Part shown: positions 34,399 to 42,473 of the stretch, piece by piece | How the letters are laid out: each line of letters opens with the position of its first letter | Numbering within the stretch: the first letter of the stretch is position 1 | Assembly (NCBI RefSeq): GCF_042648365.1 | Contig: NZ_JBHRXI010000003.1 | Location: 1-64,000, forward strand | Reading direction: 5' to 3' | DNA: 64,000 nt | Source of the DNA: Lutimaribacter_A marinistellae | GTDB taxonomy: Bacteria; Pseudomonadota; Alphaproteobacteria; Rhodobacterales; Rhodobacteraceae | Made by a program: the position numbers and the translations under genes | Notes under the pieces: model-generated | Database searches by the model: none | Told to the model about the DNA's origin: nothing | What the model saw: only the letters and a program-made list of their open reading frames with translations

Positions 34399-34593
34399 AT
34401 GACACTCGAAGACATTAAGGCCGCCGTTGATGCCGGTCAGACCGTGCACTGGGCCAATACCGGCTACGCTGTCCACAAGGACCGTCTCGGTCAGTACCTG
34501 ATCACCTATGTGCCGAACGGAAGCTGCATCGGCCTGACTGACTGGAGCGGGCACCGGTTGAACGGCAAAGAGGCGGAGTTCTTCATCGCGTGA
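34399..34593 (+). CDS. Small plasmid protein of unknown function
   Basis: A 64-residue protein (MTLEDIKAAVDAGQTVHWAN, then HKDRLGQYLITYVPNGSCIGLTDWSG). A very good ribosome site, TGAGGAGG, lies five to seven bases before the ATG at 34399. No domain recognised; the composition and the strong site make it credible. Confidence 0.78.
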   Translation: MTLEDIKAAVDAGQTVHWANTGYAVHKDRLGQYLITYVPNGSCIGLTDWSGHRLNGKEAEFFIA

Positions 34594-34825
34594 TCGGAGG
34601 ACGCCGCAGAAAATTCAGGCAGCCAATCAAGACCAGACGGGCAGGGGAGGGGCGCAGCACCCGGAGGCGCGAGGGCATTCCCACTCGGACGGCAGCTCTG
34701 ACCCGTGGGCGGGGCTGAAAGGAAAGCAAGCTTTCTGGTTTGTGATCCCAGGAGGGGTCGAGAAAGCAATCCCGGATGCGCTGGCAAGAACGTCAGGCAC
34801 CGGCCAACCGAAAAGGAACCATCCC

Positions 34826-35554
34826 ATGTTCGCAGGAACCCTCACCCGCAATGTCGAGACCGCAGCCGCTCAGTACACCGGCATGATCCACGGGACGCGC
34901 TTTGACATCGCCATCCAGCTCGAGGCACGGGCCAAGATGTCCGAACGCAGCCCGGATTATGACGTAACGGCGATTAACAAGTCGGGCCGCAAGGTGCGCA
35001 TCGGCACGGCCTGGAACGAAACAGGCAATACCAGCGGCAACCCCTACATCTCGATTCAGATCGATGTCGGCCTTGGCCCGTTCCGGGTCAACGCGGTGCA
35101 GACGAAAGAGGCGCGCACGGCCCAGAGCGGCGAATTCGAGATCATCCCGCTGGTCTCCAACGGCCTTATGAAATCCGGCTCGATCTCGGGCGAGCTCACC
35201 GCCATGGACGCCGACAACGCCTTCACCGGCTACATCGCCAACATGATGTTCGATCTGGAGTTCATGCTGATCGAGAACAGCTATAAGACCGAGGAGACCC
35301 ACCCCGACTACCGCATCGAAGTCAGCTCGCCCCGTGGCACACCGATCCGCGTCGGCTCGGCCTGGATGGCGAAAAGCAGCCGCACGGGCAATGACTACCT
35401 GTCGCTGCTGATCAACACGCCCGATGGTGACCTGCGCGTCAACGCCGTGCAGAACGAAGAGCAGCGCGGCGGGCAGACCTTCTCGATCATCCCGTTCATC
35501 GACAGCGGTGAGCAGCTACAGGACGCAGGCGCGGGGCTGTCGCTGGTCGCGTGA
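34826..35554 (+). CDS. DUF736 protein with two tandem domains
   Basis: A 242-residue protein in which a DUF736-like unit is repeated: compare KVRIGTAWNETGNTSGNPYI with PIRVGSAWMAKSSRTGNDYL, each followed by FRVNAVQ or LRVNAVQ. DUF736 proteins are usually single-domain (about 100 residues) and occur on conjugative plasmids; the role is unknown. Tandem duplication makes this a longer variant. Start ATG at 34826 after AAAAGGAACCATCCC. Confidence 0.88.
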   Translation: MFAGTLTRNVETAAAQYTGMIHGTRFDIAIQLEARAKMSERSPDYDVTAINKSGRKVRIGTAWNETGNTSGNPYISIQIDVGLGPFRVNAVQTKEARTAQSGEFEIIPLVSNGLMKSGSISGELTAMDADNAFTGYIANMMFDLEFMLIENSYKTEETHPDYRIEVSSPRGTPIRVGSAWMAKSSRTGNDYLSLLINTPDGDLRVNAVQNEEQRGGQTFSIIPFIDSGEQLQDAGAGLSLVA

Positions 35555-35587
35555 TCAGCGTCTGAGACGGAACAAGCTGAATTGGCA

Positions 35588-35620
35588 GGGGAACCGTGGT
35601 AACGCGGTTCCCCTTCATTT
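35588..35620 (+). terminator. Intrinsic terminator after the DUF736 gene
   Basis: A 9-bp stem GGGGAACCG (35588-35596) with CGGTTCCCC (35605-35613), then TTCATTTG. The 250 bases between this and the methyltransferase gene hold no convincing gene. Confidence 0.85.
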
Positions 35621-35865
35621 GTCTAGTTGTGCTCAAAGGCTGCACCGACGAACCAAGCAGTGCTCCAGGAAGCTGTGGGTGCTCGAAATGAGGTTCCAGA
35701 TGATTGCCTGCCGCCGATTTCCGGCAGTCTCGTAGACTTCGCCAAGGTCGTCAGTTTGAGCGAGGCCGATGCCATCAGAACCAGAACAAACAGTGAAGAC
35801 ATTCTAGATTCTTTCATGATATCCAAGGAAGTGTTAGAGCTTCGAAAAAAACGAGGAGCGGTCTT

Positions 35866-37077
35866 TTGGGCGAGCAGTACACATCAATCGATTTGTTTTC
35901 GGGCGCCGGTGGGCTGTCTGAGGGACTTCGGGTTTCTGGCTTTAAGTCATTGTATGCCAATGAAATCGTTGCGCGCCACGCTGAAACTTATGCCTTGAAT
36001 CATCCGGAAGCCATCGTTGAGTCGCGAGACATCCGACTAGTTGACGCTTCCGATGTTCGTCGTCGCTTGGGCCTCGAGAAGGGTGAATTGGATCTTGTAG
36101 CAGGTGGTCCGCCTTGTCAGGGTTTCTCTATCAATGCGCCGAAGCGTTCAGCGGACGATGATCGGAACAGCCTCTTTCTAGAGTTTTTGCGCTTTGTTGA
36201 TGAGTTTGAGCCGAAAGCGGTTTTGATCGAGAATGTCCCTGGGCTTGTTTCCTTCGAGGGAGGAGGCACCTTGCAGGCAATCCTTTTGGCTTTGGGTCAA
36301 CATGGATACAGCGCCGATGTAAAGATCCTCTATGCGCCTCATTTTGGTGTGCCGCAAACGCGTTGGCGGACGGTCATCATCGGGATTCGAGGTGATCAAG
36401 CCGATCCCTTGCGAGCCTTCCCAGAACCTGTTCGTAACGCACCTCTCCGGGTAAACTTCACCTCTAATTTCGAGGGTAAGAACATCGTCGCTCTTCCTAC
36501 GAACTTGGAGCTCCCTTCTTTTGTTAGCGTTCGTGATGCGATTGATGACCTGCCTGCGCTCGCAAATGGAGAAACCGGCAAAGAGCGCAAGAACTATCGC
36601 AGCGGACCTCAAAACGATTTTCAGGTGGCGATGCGTAATGGCAGCGACGGTGTACTTAATCATGAGGCGCCCCGGCTGGGCGAGATAAATATCAAGCGAA
36701 TGTCCTTCATCCCTCCGGGCGGCAATTGGACGGACATCCCGGAAGATCTATTGCCGAGAGGCATGCGTCGCGCGCGTCGTTCTGATCACACCAAGCGTTA
36801 CGGTCGAGTTGCACCAGATGGCCTTGCATCTACAATTCTGACGAAGTGCGATCCACATTGGGGAGCGTACTTTCACTACGAACAGGATCGGTGCTTTACC
36901 GTCAGAGAAGCGGCTCGAATTCAGACTTTTCCAGATAGCTACCGTTTCGTCGGTTCTCGAGTAGAACAGTACGAACAGGTCGGTAATGCTGTCCCATCGC
37001 TATTGGCCGCAGCAATAGGGCGATCGATTAGAGGCGTCTTGGAGGACCTGCGCAAGCACGCCAAGAAGGTCTCTTAG
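35866..37077 (+). CDS. DNA cytosine-5 methyltransferase
   Basis: A 403-residue C5 methyltransferase with motifs in normal order: DLFSGAGGLSEG (I), GGPPCQGFS (IV, catalytic Cys84), LIENVPGLVS (VI), and late QVGNAVPSLLAAAIG (X). The target-recognition domain sits between about residues 220 and 330. It uses a TTG start at 35866 with GAGGAG eight bases upstream. Codon use is less GC-biased than in the backbone genes, suggesting recent arrival. It forms a tight pair with the next gene, so it should protect the sequence cut by that enzyme. Confidence 0.94.
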   Translation: MGEQYTSIDLFSGAGGLSEGLRVSGFKSLYANEIVARHAETYALNHPEAIVESRDIRLVDASDVRRRLGLEKGELDLVAGGPPCQGFSINAPKRSADDDRNSLFLEFLRFVDEFEPKAVLIENVPGLVSFEGGGTLQAILLALGQHGYSADVKILYAPHFGVPQTRWRTVIIGIRGDQADPLRAFPEPVRNAPLRVNFTSNFEGKNIVALPTNLELPSFVSVRDAIDDLPALANGETGKERKNYRSGPQNDFQVAMRNGSDGVLNHEAPRLGEINIKRMSFIPPGGNWTDIPEDLLPRGMRRARRSDHTKRYGRVAPDGLASTILTKCDPHWGAYFHYEQDRCFTVREAARIQTFPDSYRFVGSRVEQYEQVGNAVPSLLAAAIGRSIRGVLEDLRKHAKKVS

Positions 37078-37081
37078 AAGC

Positions 37082-37996
37082 ATGGCGGCGACAATATTTG
37101 AGTTCTTTGGGTATCGTGCGGATGATAGGTCCGACATAGCGAAGCTTGCCGCTGATACTGAAGTTTGCCCGATCAGTGGAGAAACCTGTCAGAAGAGTTT
37201 CAATGACGGAGTTGTGTCGGGCGTTTGCGCCATTAAGCCCATTACCAGCGAACCCGTTATCTGTTGCCCGATCCGGCTTTACGCGGATGACTACCGAATA
37301 CTATCGGACATAGCCGATCGAGTCTTTGGACCAAATTTGAAATTGGTCGCGGGGCGGGATGCCGTAGATTACTCAATCGATAACCGAGAAGCTTGCGTCG
37401 CCGTTTTTGGTAAAGGATGGGGGGGCGAACTTCGCCTGCCACAAAAATCGAAAAAGGGCGGCTACTTTGTCGACTGGGTTCTTGCGAAAATCAGCGACGA
37501 GGGAGATTTGGTCGAGTTCGTGGCAGTTGAGGTGCAAACGATTGATACGACGGGGACCTATCGCCCAGGCTACGATGCGCTGAAGCAAGACGGCTTGGTT
37601 GAAAAAACAACTGCCGGGTTAAATTGGGAGAATGTCGCCAAGCGCATCCTTCCACAACTCATATACAAAGGCCAGATTCTACAACGCGAAGAGTTGTGCA
37701 AGAGCGGATTGTTCTTTGTTTGCCCTGAACCCGTCTTTAGGCGCATCATGGAGCGCTTGGGCGGACAGGAAGGGTTGGTTCGATATGCCTTGCAACCCGC
37801 GTCAATCACCTTTGCTGTTTATGACTACGATTTTTCGTCTGAGCCTTCTGACGAGACGTTGGTTCCTCTGAAGAACACGCTCAACCACTCGACTACCGTC
37901 TATAAAGTGCAGGAAGCATTCAACAATGTGACCTTGCCAATTGAGAACGTTTATCGGGATGCAATCCGACGTGCGCTAGGTATCGAATCTGAATAG
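37082..37996 (+). CDS. NotI-family restriction endonuclease
   Basis: A 304-residue nuclease starting four bases after the methyltransferase. The N terminus carries the NotI-type iron-binding cysteines (Cys29, Cys36, Cys49, Cys61/62: DTEVCPISGETC, VSGVCAIKP, PVICCPIRL). The PD-(D/E)XK core has YFVDWVLAK (Asp131) and FVAVEVQTID (Glu150, Gln152), with Gln in place of Lys as seen in NotI. NotI itself cuts GCGGCCGC; the specificity here is not known. Tight pairing with a C5 methyltransferase supports a type II restriction system. Confidence 0.85.
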   Translation: MAATIFEFFGYRADDRSDIAKLAADTEVCPISGETCQKSFNDGVVSGVCAIKPITSEPVICCPIRLYADDYRILSDIADRVFGPNLKLVAGRDAVDYSIDNREACVAVFGKGWGGELRLPQKSKKGGYFVDWVLAKISDEGDLVEFVAVEVQTIDTTGTYRPGYDALKQDGLVEKTTAGLNWENVAKRILPQLIYKGQILQREELCKSGLFFVCPEPVFRRIMERLGGQEGLVRYALQPASITFAVYDYDFSSEPSDETLVPLKNTLNHSTTVYKVQEAFNNVTLPIENVYRDAIRRALGIESE

Positions 37997-38521
37997 CGGA
38001 CCTCCGCTTGGACGTTTGCGGATCATGAACGGCCCTTCGGTCCGTCGCGCATTCGGCCATGCGGCCTCACCGCGGCGTTGCACCCGGCATCCCGGTTTGC
38101 CCGCCTCGCGAGCACGTCCCTCCCCGGCCGCTCCGCCGGATTGCGCTCTGGTCTGTTTTGCGGGGCAAAACGATCCCGCCGCTTCATCCGTCTCCCGCGT
38201 CCGGTCGGGCCGTTTGCCTGCTCGGGTCGGGCAAACCTACCGTCAAAACACACACACATGAGCGTGGAAGCATATCCTCCGGATGGCCCCCAAATCAGCC
38301 CGCGTCAAGGATCGCAAAACTTTTCGGCGAGGGCGGGGTCTATGGCGTTGGGCGGTCCCGTGCGTGAGCGCGCGCATGTGTCGGGTGCTGCGCGCGGAAA
38401 ACTTTTGCGCCCGGCAAGCCGGCGGCTGCGCCGTCCCTGACCCGGGCGGATTCGGAAACCAGACATTCGGCCATGCCCCCACACTCACGTGGCGGTCGAA
38501 CCCAATATCTGGAGAATGAAT
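37997..38521. other. Non-coding region between endonuclease and DUF2493 gene
   Basis: About 525 GC-rich bases with frames open on both strands but low-complexity translations rich in Arg and Pro and no ribosome sites. The tetrad AAAACTTTT recurs at about 38318 and 38399. I see no gene, promoter or terminator that I can support. Confidence 0.55.
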
Positions 38522-39451
38522 ATGGCTTACGACAATGCGAACACCTACGAGACCATTGAGCTTTTCGGGCTGACCGAGAAGGATGCACAGCTGCCGATCC
38601 CGGAAGATCACATCCTGACCGACCGCGTCATCCGCGAGAGCTTCGAGGCTCTGCTTGGTCAGTTGCGCGGGACCGGGCTCGAAGCAGAGATCGAACCGCT
38701 GGCCCACGGGTTGGCGACGATCCTGCAGCGCCGTAAGGTGGCGCTTGGTAAGGAGGTCGACCGCACCGCCGACAAGATCGGCGCTTTGGCAAAATCCCAC
38801 GACGGATCGGAGATCGCCGAGACCGCGCTCGAAGAGGCGCAGGCGCGCTTTCTGCAGCTGCGCGAGATCGTCGGGGCCATCGAGGTGATGAGCGAGGCAG
38901 CGGCGGAATGCTACGAGATCGAGACGGGTCACGCCTTCATCCCGGCAGCCGGCTCACGCGCAAGCATCCGGGCGCAGAAGACCGGGGCGGTCTTCGAGGC
39001 GCGGCAGTTGCTGGAGCAGCACGACCGCGAGACTGCCGAGAAGTCGAAAGTCGAGGGGGTGCCCCTGATCGTCTCAGGCGCCACCGACTGGACCGATGTC
39101 GATGTGATCTTCAACACGCTCGACAAGGTTCGCGAACGGATCAAGCAGAACCGCAATCAGGAGATTTTCCTCTGCCACAAGGGTGGCAAGCACGGGGCGG
39201 AGATGATTGCGGCCCGATGGGCCCGGGCACGCGGGGTCGCACAAGCGCGCTTCGATCCGCGCTGGTCTGCGCACGGGCGGGCGGCACCGTTCAAGTGCAA
39301 CGACGAAATGCTGGACGACAAGTTCGCGGCGACGGGGGTTGTGCTCTTCGGTGGCAACGGGGTCGCGCTGAACCTCGGGCAGAAGGCGGAAGCGAAAGGT
39401 CTGACGGTCATGCGGGTTGCGGACCCGGCGAAGAAGACTGCGGAGATGTGA
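38522..39451 (+). CDS. DUF2493 (YspA-like SLOG) plasmid protein
   Basis: A 309-residue protein. The N-terminal half is helical; the C-terminal half holds a DUF2493/SLOG Rossmann-like domain (GVPLIVSGATDWTDVDVIFNTLDKV, IFLCHKGGKHGAEMIAARWARARGV, GVVLFGGNGVALNLGQKAEAKGL). SLOG proteins bind nucleotides or nucleotide-derived signals. On plasmids this family is common and its role unknown. Start ATG at 38522. A hairpin terminator follows at once. Confidence 0.88.
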   Translation: MAYDNANTYETIELFGLTEKDAQLPIPEDHILTDRVIRESFEALLGQLRGTGLEAEIEPLAHGLATILQRRKVALGKEVDRTADKIGALAKSHDGSEIAETALEEAQARFLQLREIVGAIEVMSEAAAECYEIETGHAFIPAAGSRASIRAQKTGAVFEARQLLEQHDRETAEKSKVEGVPLIVSGATDWTDVDVIFNTLDKVRERIKQNRNQEIFLCHKGGKHGAEMIAARWARARGVAQARFDPRWSAHGRAAPFKCNDEMLDDKFAATGVVLFGGNGVALNLGQKAEAKGLTVMRVADPAKKTAEM

Positions 39452-39457
39452 GCTGAG

Positions 39458-39486
39458 AGGGCCGCCTTCGGGCGGTCCTTTCGTCG
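39458..39486 (+). terminator. Intrinsic terminator after the DUF2493 gene
   Basis: A 9-bp stem from AGGGCCGCC (39458-39466) and GGCGGTCCT (39471-39479) with a TTCG loop, then TTTCGTCG. Confidence 0.88.
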
Positions 39487-39683
39487 TTGTCCCAAATGTG
39501 CGCGAACACCGCCGGTGTCGCAGCGAACTCCAGCAAAGGGAGTCGAATGCAAAGGTGTTTGTAGTCCGTCCAATCTGGTTTTGGGAATGGCTGGATGGTA
39601 TCTCTATGCAATTACAGCTTAATGTGGCCCTGCGGCAGAAGACATTTGTTGCACAGATCGACACCCGCCCAGGTTTTTCCTAG

Positions 39684-40760
39684 ATGCCTTTTTCTCCGGA
39701 ACGCACCAAAGAGATTCAATCGCGCATTGACGCGCGTTTACGGTCCGGTCAGGCAAACGATTGGGAAGTGTCCTTCCTCACAAATATGGCTGAACGGTTT
39801 CAGCGGTATGGAACGAAGACGCGCCTGAGCAAAGCTCAGTATGCGAGCCTGCACAAAGTCCTGAAACTGGAACGGGAGAATCCGGCCGAGAAAAGGGCAG
39901 CGGCCGACGACAGGACTTCTCAACCAGCACCGAAGCGCAGTACTAGAACCGGTCAGGCAAGACCCCGTCCGGCCTCCGTGACCCGCGCGATCAATGCACC
40001 TCGGCGTGCCGTGCGCAAGGCTCAACGCCAAATCATGGTGCCGTTGGTGATCGCTGTCGGATTCTTCGCATTGGTTGGATCATTCTTTGAATCATCGAAC
40101 TCCCGATCCACACCCTACAGTCCGTCAGCGGTTCCCTCATCGCAAACCGCCAACGCCGCTTACGTCTATGTGACAGGGACGCGTGTCAATCAACGTGCTG
40201 GACCGTCTACTTCGAATGCCGTGATGGGTGTCTTGAGCGAGGGAGCCCGCGTCGAAAAGCTGCGCGAAGAAGGGCAGTGGACACAAATTCGATCCAACTT
40301 TGGTACGGGCTGGATGGCGACCAGTTTCCTGTCACCGGTCGCGCCGCCAACAGAGCGACCCGCCTCACAGGATCGGTCGCTTCGCGCCAGCGATGTGCGG
40401 ATCATTGACGGTGATACGATCGATGTTCGAGGCCTGACAGCGAACGTGCGTCTCGTTGGATTTAATGCGCCTGAGACATGGAGACCCGCCTGCACTGCAG
40501 AGCGCGAGGTCGGGGAGAGCGCGACTGCGCGTCTAGGTCAATTAGTGCGGGGTGCGACATCAATTGAATTTGAGCGCGTGGCCTGTTCCTGCCGGCTCGG
40601 GACAGAGGGTACGGATCAGTGCAACTTTGGGCGGTTCTGCGGCTCGTTGTTCGTTGACGGTCGGGACGTGGGCAGTACGCTCATTGCTGAAGGTCTGGCC
40701 GTGCCGTACCGATGTGGACGCACCAGCTGTCCCCCACGCCCTCAACCCTGGTGCCGATAG
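39684..40760 (+). CDS. Membrane-anchored SH3/thermonuclease (SNase) protein
   Basis: A 358-residue protein in three parts: an N-terminal helical region (residues 1-110, FSPERTKEIQSRIDARLRSG), one membrane segment (about 116-136, VPLVIAVGFFALVGSFF), then an outward part with a bacterial SH3 domain (VTGTRVNQRAGPSTSNAVMG) and a thermonuclease domain (RIIDGDTIDVRGLTANVRLVGFNAPETW). The SNase domain has the catalytic Asp/Glu and several Cys (CSCRLG, CNFGRFCG), and may be trimmed compared with the family. Start ATG at 39684. It is not clear what it degrades; donor-surface DNA or entry exclusion are possibilities. Confidence 0.82.
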   Translation: MPFSPERTKEIQSRIDARLRSGQANDWEVSFLTNMAERFQRYGTKTRLSKAQYASLHKVLKLERENPAEKRAAADDRTSQPAPKRSTRTGQARPRPASVTRAINAPRRAVRKAQRQIMVPLVIAVGFFALVGSFFESSNSRSTPYSPSAVPSSQTANAAYVYVTGTRVNQRAGPSTSNAVMGVLSEGARVEKLREEGQWTQIRSNFGTGWMATSFLSPVAPPTERPASQDRSLRASDVRIIDGDTIDVRGLTANVRLVGFNAPETWRPACTAEREVGESATARLGQLVRGATSIEFERVACSCRLGTEGTDQCNFGRFCGSLFVDGRDVGSTLIAEGLAVPYRCGRTSCPPRPQPWCR

Positions 40761-41119
40761 CAGACGCGCCCAACCGATCCAGACAACGGACCTTGGCGCG
40801 CGGCGGAAAGCTGACCCGCCGCATCGCGAGCGTGACGGATCGCTATCCAGATGCATTGGATCAGAACGAACCAGGCCATCTGCGGTCACGATCGACGGGT
40901 TCGATGGCGGCTTCAAGGTGGTGGCACAAATCCGGATCACTCCTTTTTGCTCATTGATGTGGCTCGCACGGTGTCGGCCCGTTCGTGCCCTGCGCTGACG
41001 CTCCGGCAAGCACAAATACGGCTTCCACGGCGGAGCCGCGGACCCTCCGCATTTGCGCTTGCGACCGGGCCTCTTGCCCCCGTGCCGGGTGATCCCCATC
41101 GCAACAAGGAGTAACCCAA
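40761..41119. other. Gap between SNase gene and small plasmid gene
   Basis: About 360 bases with no gene I can support. Short frames overlap on both strands without ribosome sites. The 3' end of the gap carries the leader of the next gene (ACAAGGAGTAACCCAAATG). Confidence 0.55.
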
Positions 41120-41326
41120 ATGACCAACCACTACGTCGCCACCGTCCCCGTCAAGTTCACCGACACCGATGGCCAGGAGCGCACCCGATTTCAGCGCGTG
41201 GGTGCGATGTTCCGCAACACCCGCAACGGAGACGGCTCGGAGTTCTTCAGCCTCAAGCTCGACTTCCCGGTCGCGGTCTCGGAGCTGGTGATGTTTCCGC
41301 CGAGCGCGAAGGATCCCCAGGACTAA
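41120..41326 (+). CDS. Small plasmid protein of unknown function
   Basis: A 68-residue protein (MTNHYVATVPVKFTDTDGQE, then RVGAMFRNTRNGDGSEFFSLKLDFP). AAGGAG lies upstream of the ATG at 41120. It resembles the beta-rich DUF736-type small proteins in the phrase RNTRNGDGSEFFSLKL, but this is weak. No membrane part. Confidence 0.75.
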   Translation: MTNHYVATVPVKFTDTDGQERTRFQRVGAMFRNTRNGDGSEFFSLKLDFPVAVSELVMFPPSAKDPQD

Positions 41327-41879
41327 ATCCTCTGGCGAGGATGGGCCGCCATCAGGCGGCCCGGTCCCTGTTCCAGCGATGCCGGGTCCGGCGGTCGGAT
41401 CGCCGGAGGCGACCTCACGAAGCCGCCAGTCGCTGCGCGATCAAAGGATGATCGCCGACCGGAAGGGTCAGGCCGCGACAGACCGGCCAGTCAGCCTCAA
41501 GGGGGCCATCCGCAAAAACCTATCGGCCAGGGCCTCCCGGTTTTTGCGGCAGAGATTTGGCGGAGCCAAATCTGGCCCTCCTTGACCCTGCCTGTCCGCC
41601 CTGTCGGTGGGGTTTGCGCCCGCCCGCGGTTCCGTCCGAACACAAGCGTGTTCGGCCAGACCCTCGGGCGGTGCTGGGGAAGGGGACCCATTGGACAGGT
41701 TGGTCGCCCGGTGGTGAGGGCTGCAGAGCCGCGTCCCTGCGGGCCGCGGGGGGTAGCGGACACCAAGGCTGCCAGAGCCAGAAGGCAACGGAAGTATATA
41801 ATTGACAATTCGATATATTATCGTAAGGTGGAGGCAGCCTTGGTGGAAGGTGGCAGGAAATAGGGGGTCTTTCTTCCGC
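41327..41879. other. Non-coding region with candidate oriT upstream of mobC
   Basis: About 550 bases without a supported gene. It holds a GGGCCGCC/GGCGGCCC hairpin (41343-41362), an 11-bp perfect inverted repeat CCGCAAAAACC (41510-41520) with GGTTTTTGCGG (41539-41549) around an 18-base loop, and directly after it a 9-bp repeat AGATTTGGC (41553-41561) with GCCAAATCT (41565-41573). Further right is an A+T-rich stretch (about 41793-41820). Hairpins plus A+T-rich DNA next to mobC/relaxase genes are what an origin of transfer looks like. The nick site was not recognised. Confidence 0.6.
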
Positions 41880-42473
41880 ATGTCCCGAACAAAACGCCTG
41901 ACAGAGATCGAGAAGATGCAGATCGTTCGCGAGGCCGCGGAGGGTGTGTCGACGTCTGAGCTTGCGGAGCGTTTTGGGGTCACGTCGCGGGCCGTGCGCT
42001 ACGTCTTGAAAGCCAACGCCGAGCGCCAGACGGATGCCGCGATCCCGGTCTCCGCAGTCAGTGTGAAGGTGACGGCAGAAGAGCTTGCGGCGCTCGACGA
42101 GGTGCTGGCGAAGGCCGGGATCGAGAGCCGGGCTGAGGGGCTGCGGCGGCTCATTCAGGCGGCAGGCGGGGTGTTCGTTCCGGATGTGCAGATGGCGGCC
42201 GAGATGGCGCGATACAGGGCCTCTTTGCACGAGGTCGGCAATGGGGTCGCGCAGATCGCCAAACAGATGACGCAGGCCAACCGGATGGGGCAGAGGGCCG
42301 TGGGGGGCACGAGTGCCGAGTTCTCCGAATTGCGCGTCGCGCAGATGCGTGGGTTGGCGCGGTTCATCCTCGATTCCGCTGACGAGATCGACCTGCTCCT
42401 GCGGCGCCGTCGGGACACGATGCAGCTCGAGGCTACGGCCGCTTTGAGGGAGTTTGCCCATGCGGCTGAATGA
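41880..42473 (+). CDS. MobC-like relaxosome accessory protein
   Basis: A 197-residue protein. The N-terminal helix-turn-helix (MQIVREAAEGVSTSELAERFGVTSRAVRYVLK) is followed by a MobC-like helical domain (PVSAVSVKVTAEELAALDEVL, GIESRAEGLRRLIQAAGG, EVGNGVAQIAKQMTQANRMG). It would bind oriT and help the relaxase. It overlaps the relaxase gene by 14 bases. Start ATG at 41880. Confidence 0.88.
   Translation: MSRTKRLTEIEKMQIVREAAEGVSTSELAERFGVTSRAVRYVLKANAERQTDAAIPVSAVSVKVTAEELAALDEVLAKAGIESRAEGLRRLIQAAGGVFVPDVQMAAEMARYRASLHEVGNGVAQIAKQMTQANRMGQRAVGGTSAEFSELRVAQMRGLARFILDSADEIDLLLRRRRDTMQLEATAALREFAHAAE

Noticed and set aside
35627..35998. A 123-codon plus-strand frame before the methyltransferase
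   Set aside because: It overlaps the methyltransferase start in another frame and lacks a ribosome site; the TTG at 35866 has a strong GAGGAG.
37997..38521. Genes on either strand between the NotI-like gene and the DUF2493 gene
   Set aside because: All translations are Arg/Pro-rich and repetitive, as expected from non-coding GC-rich DNA.
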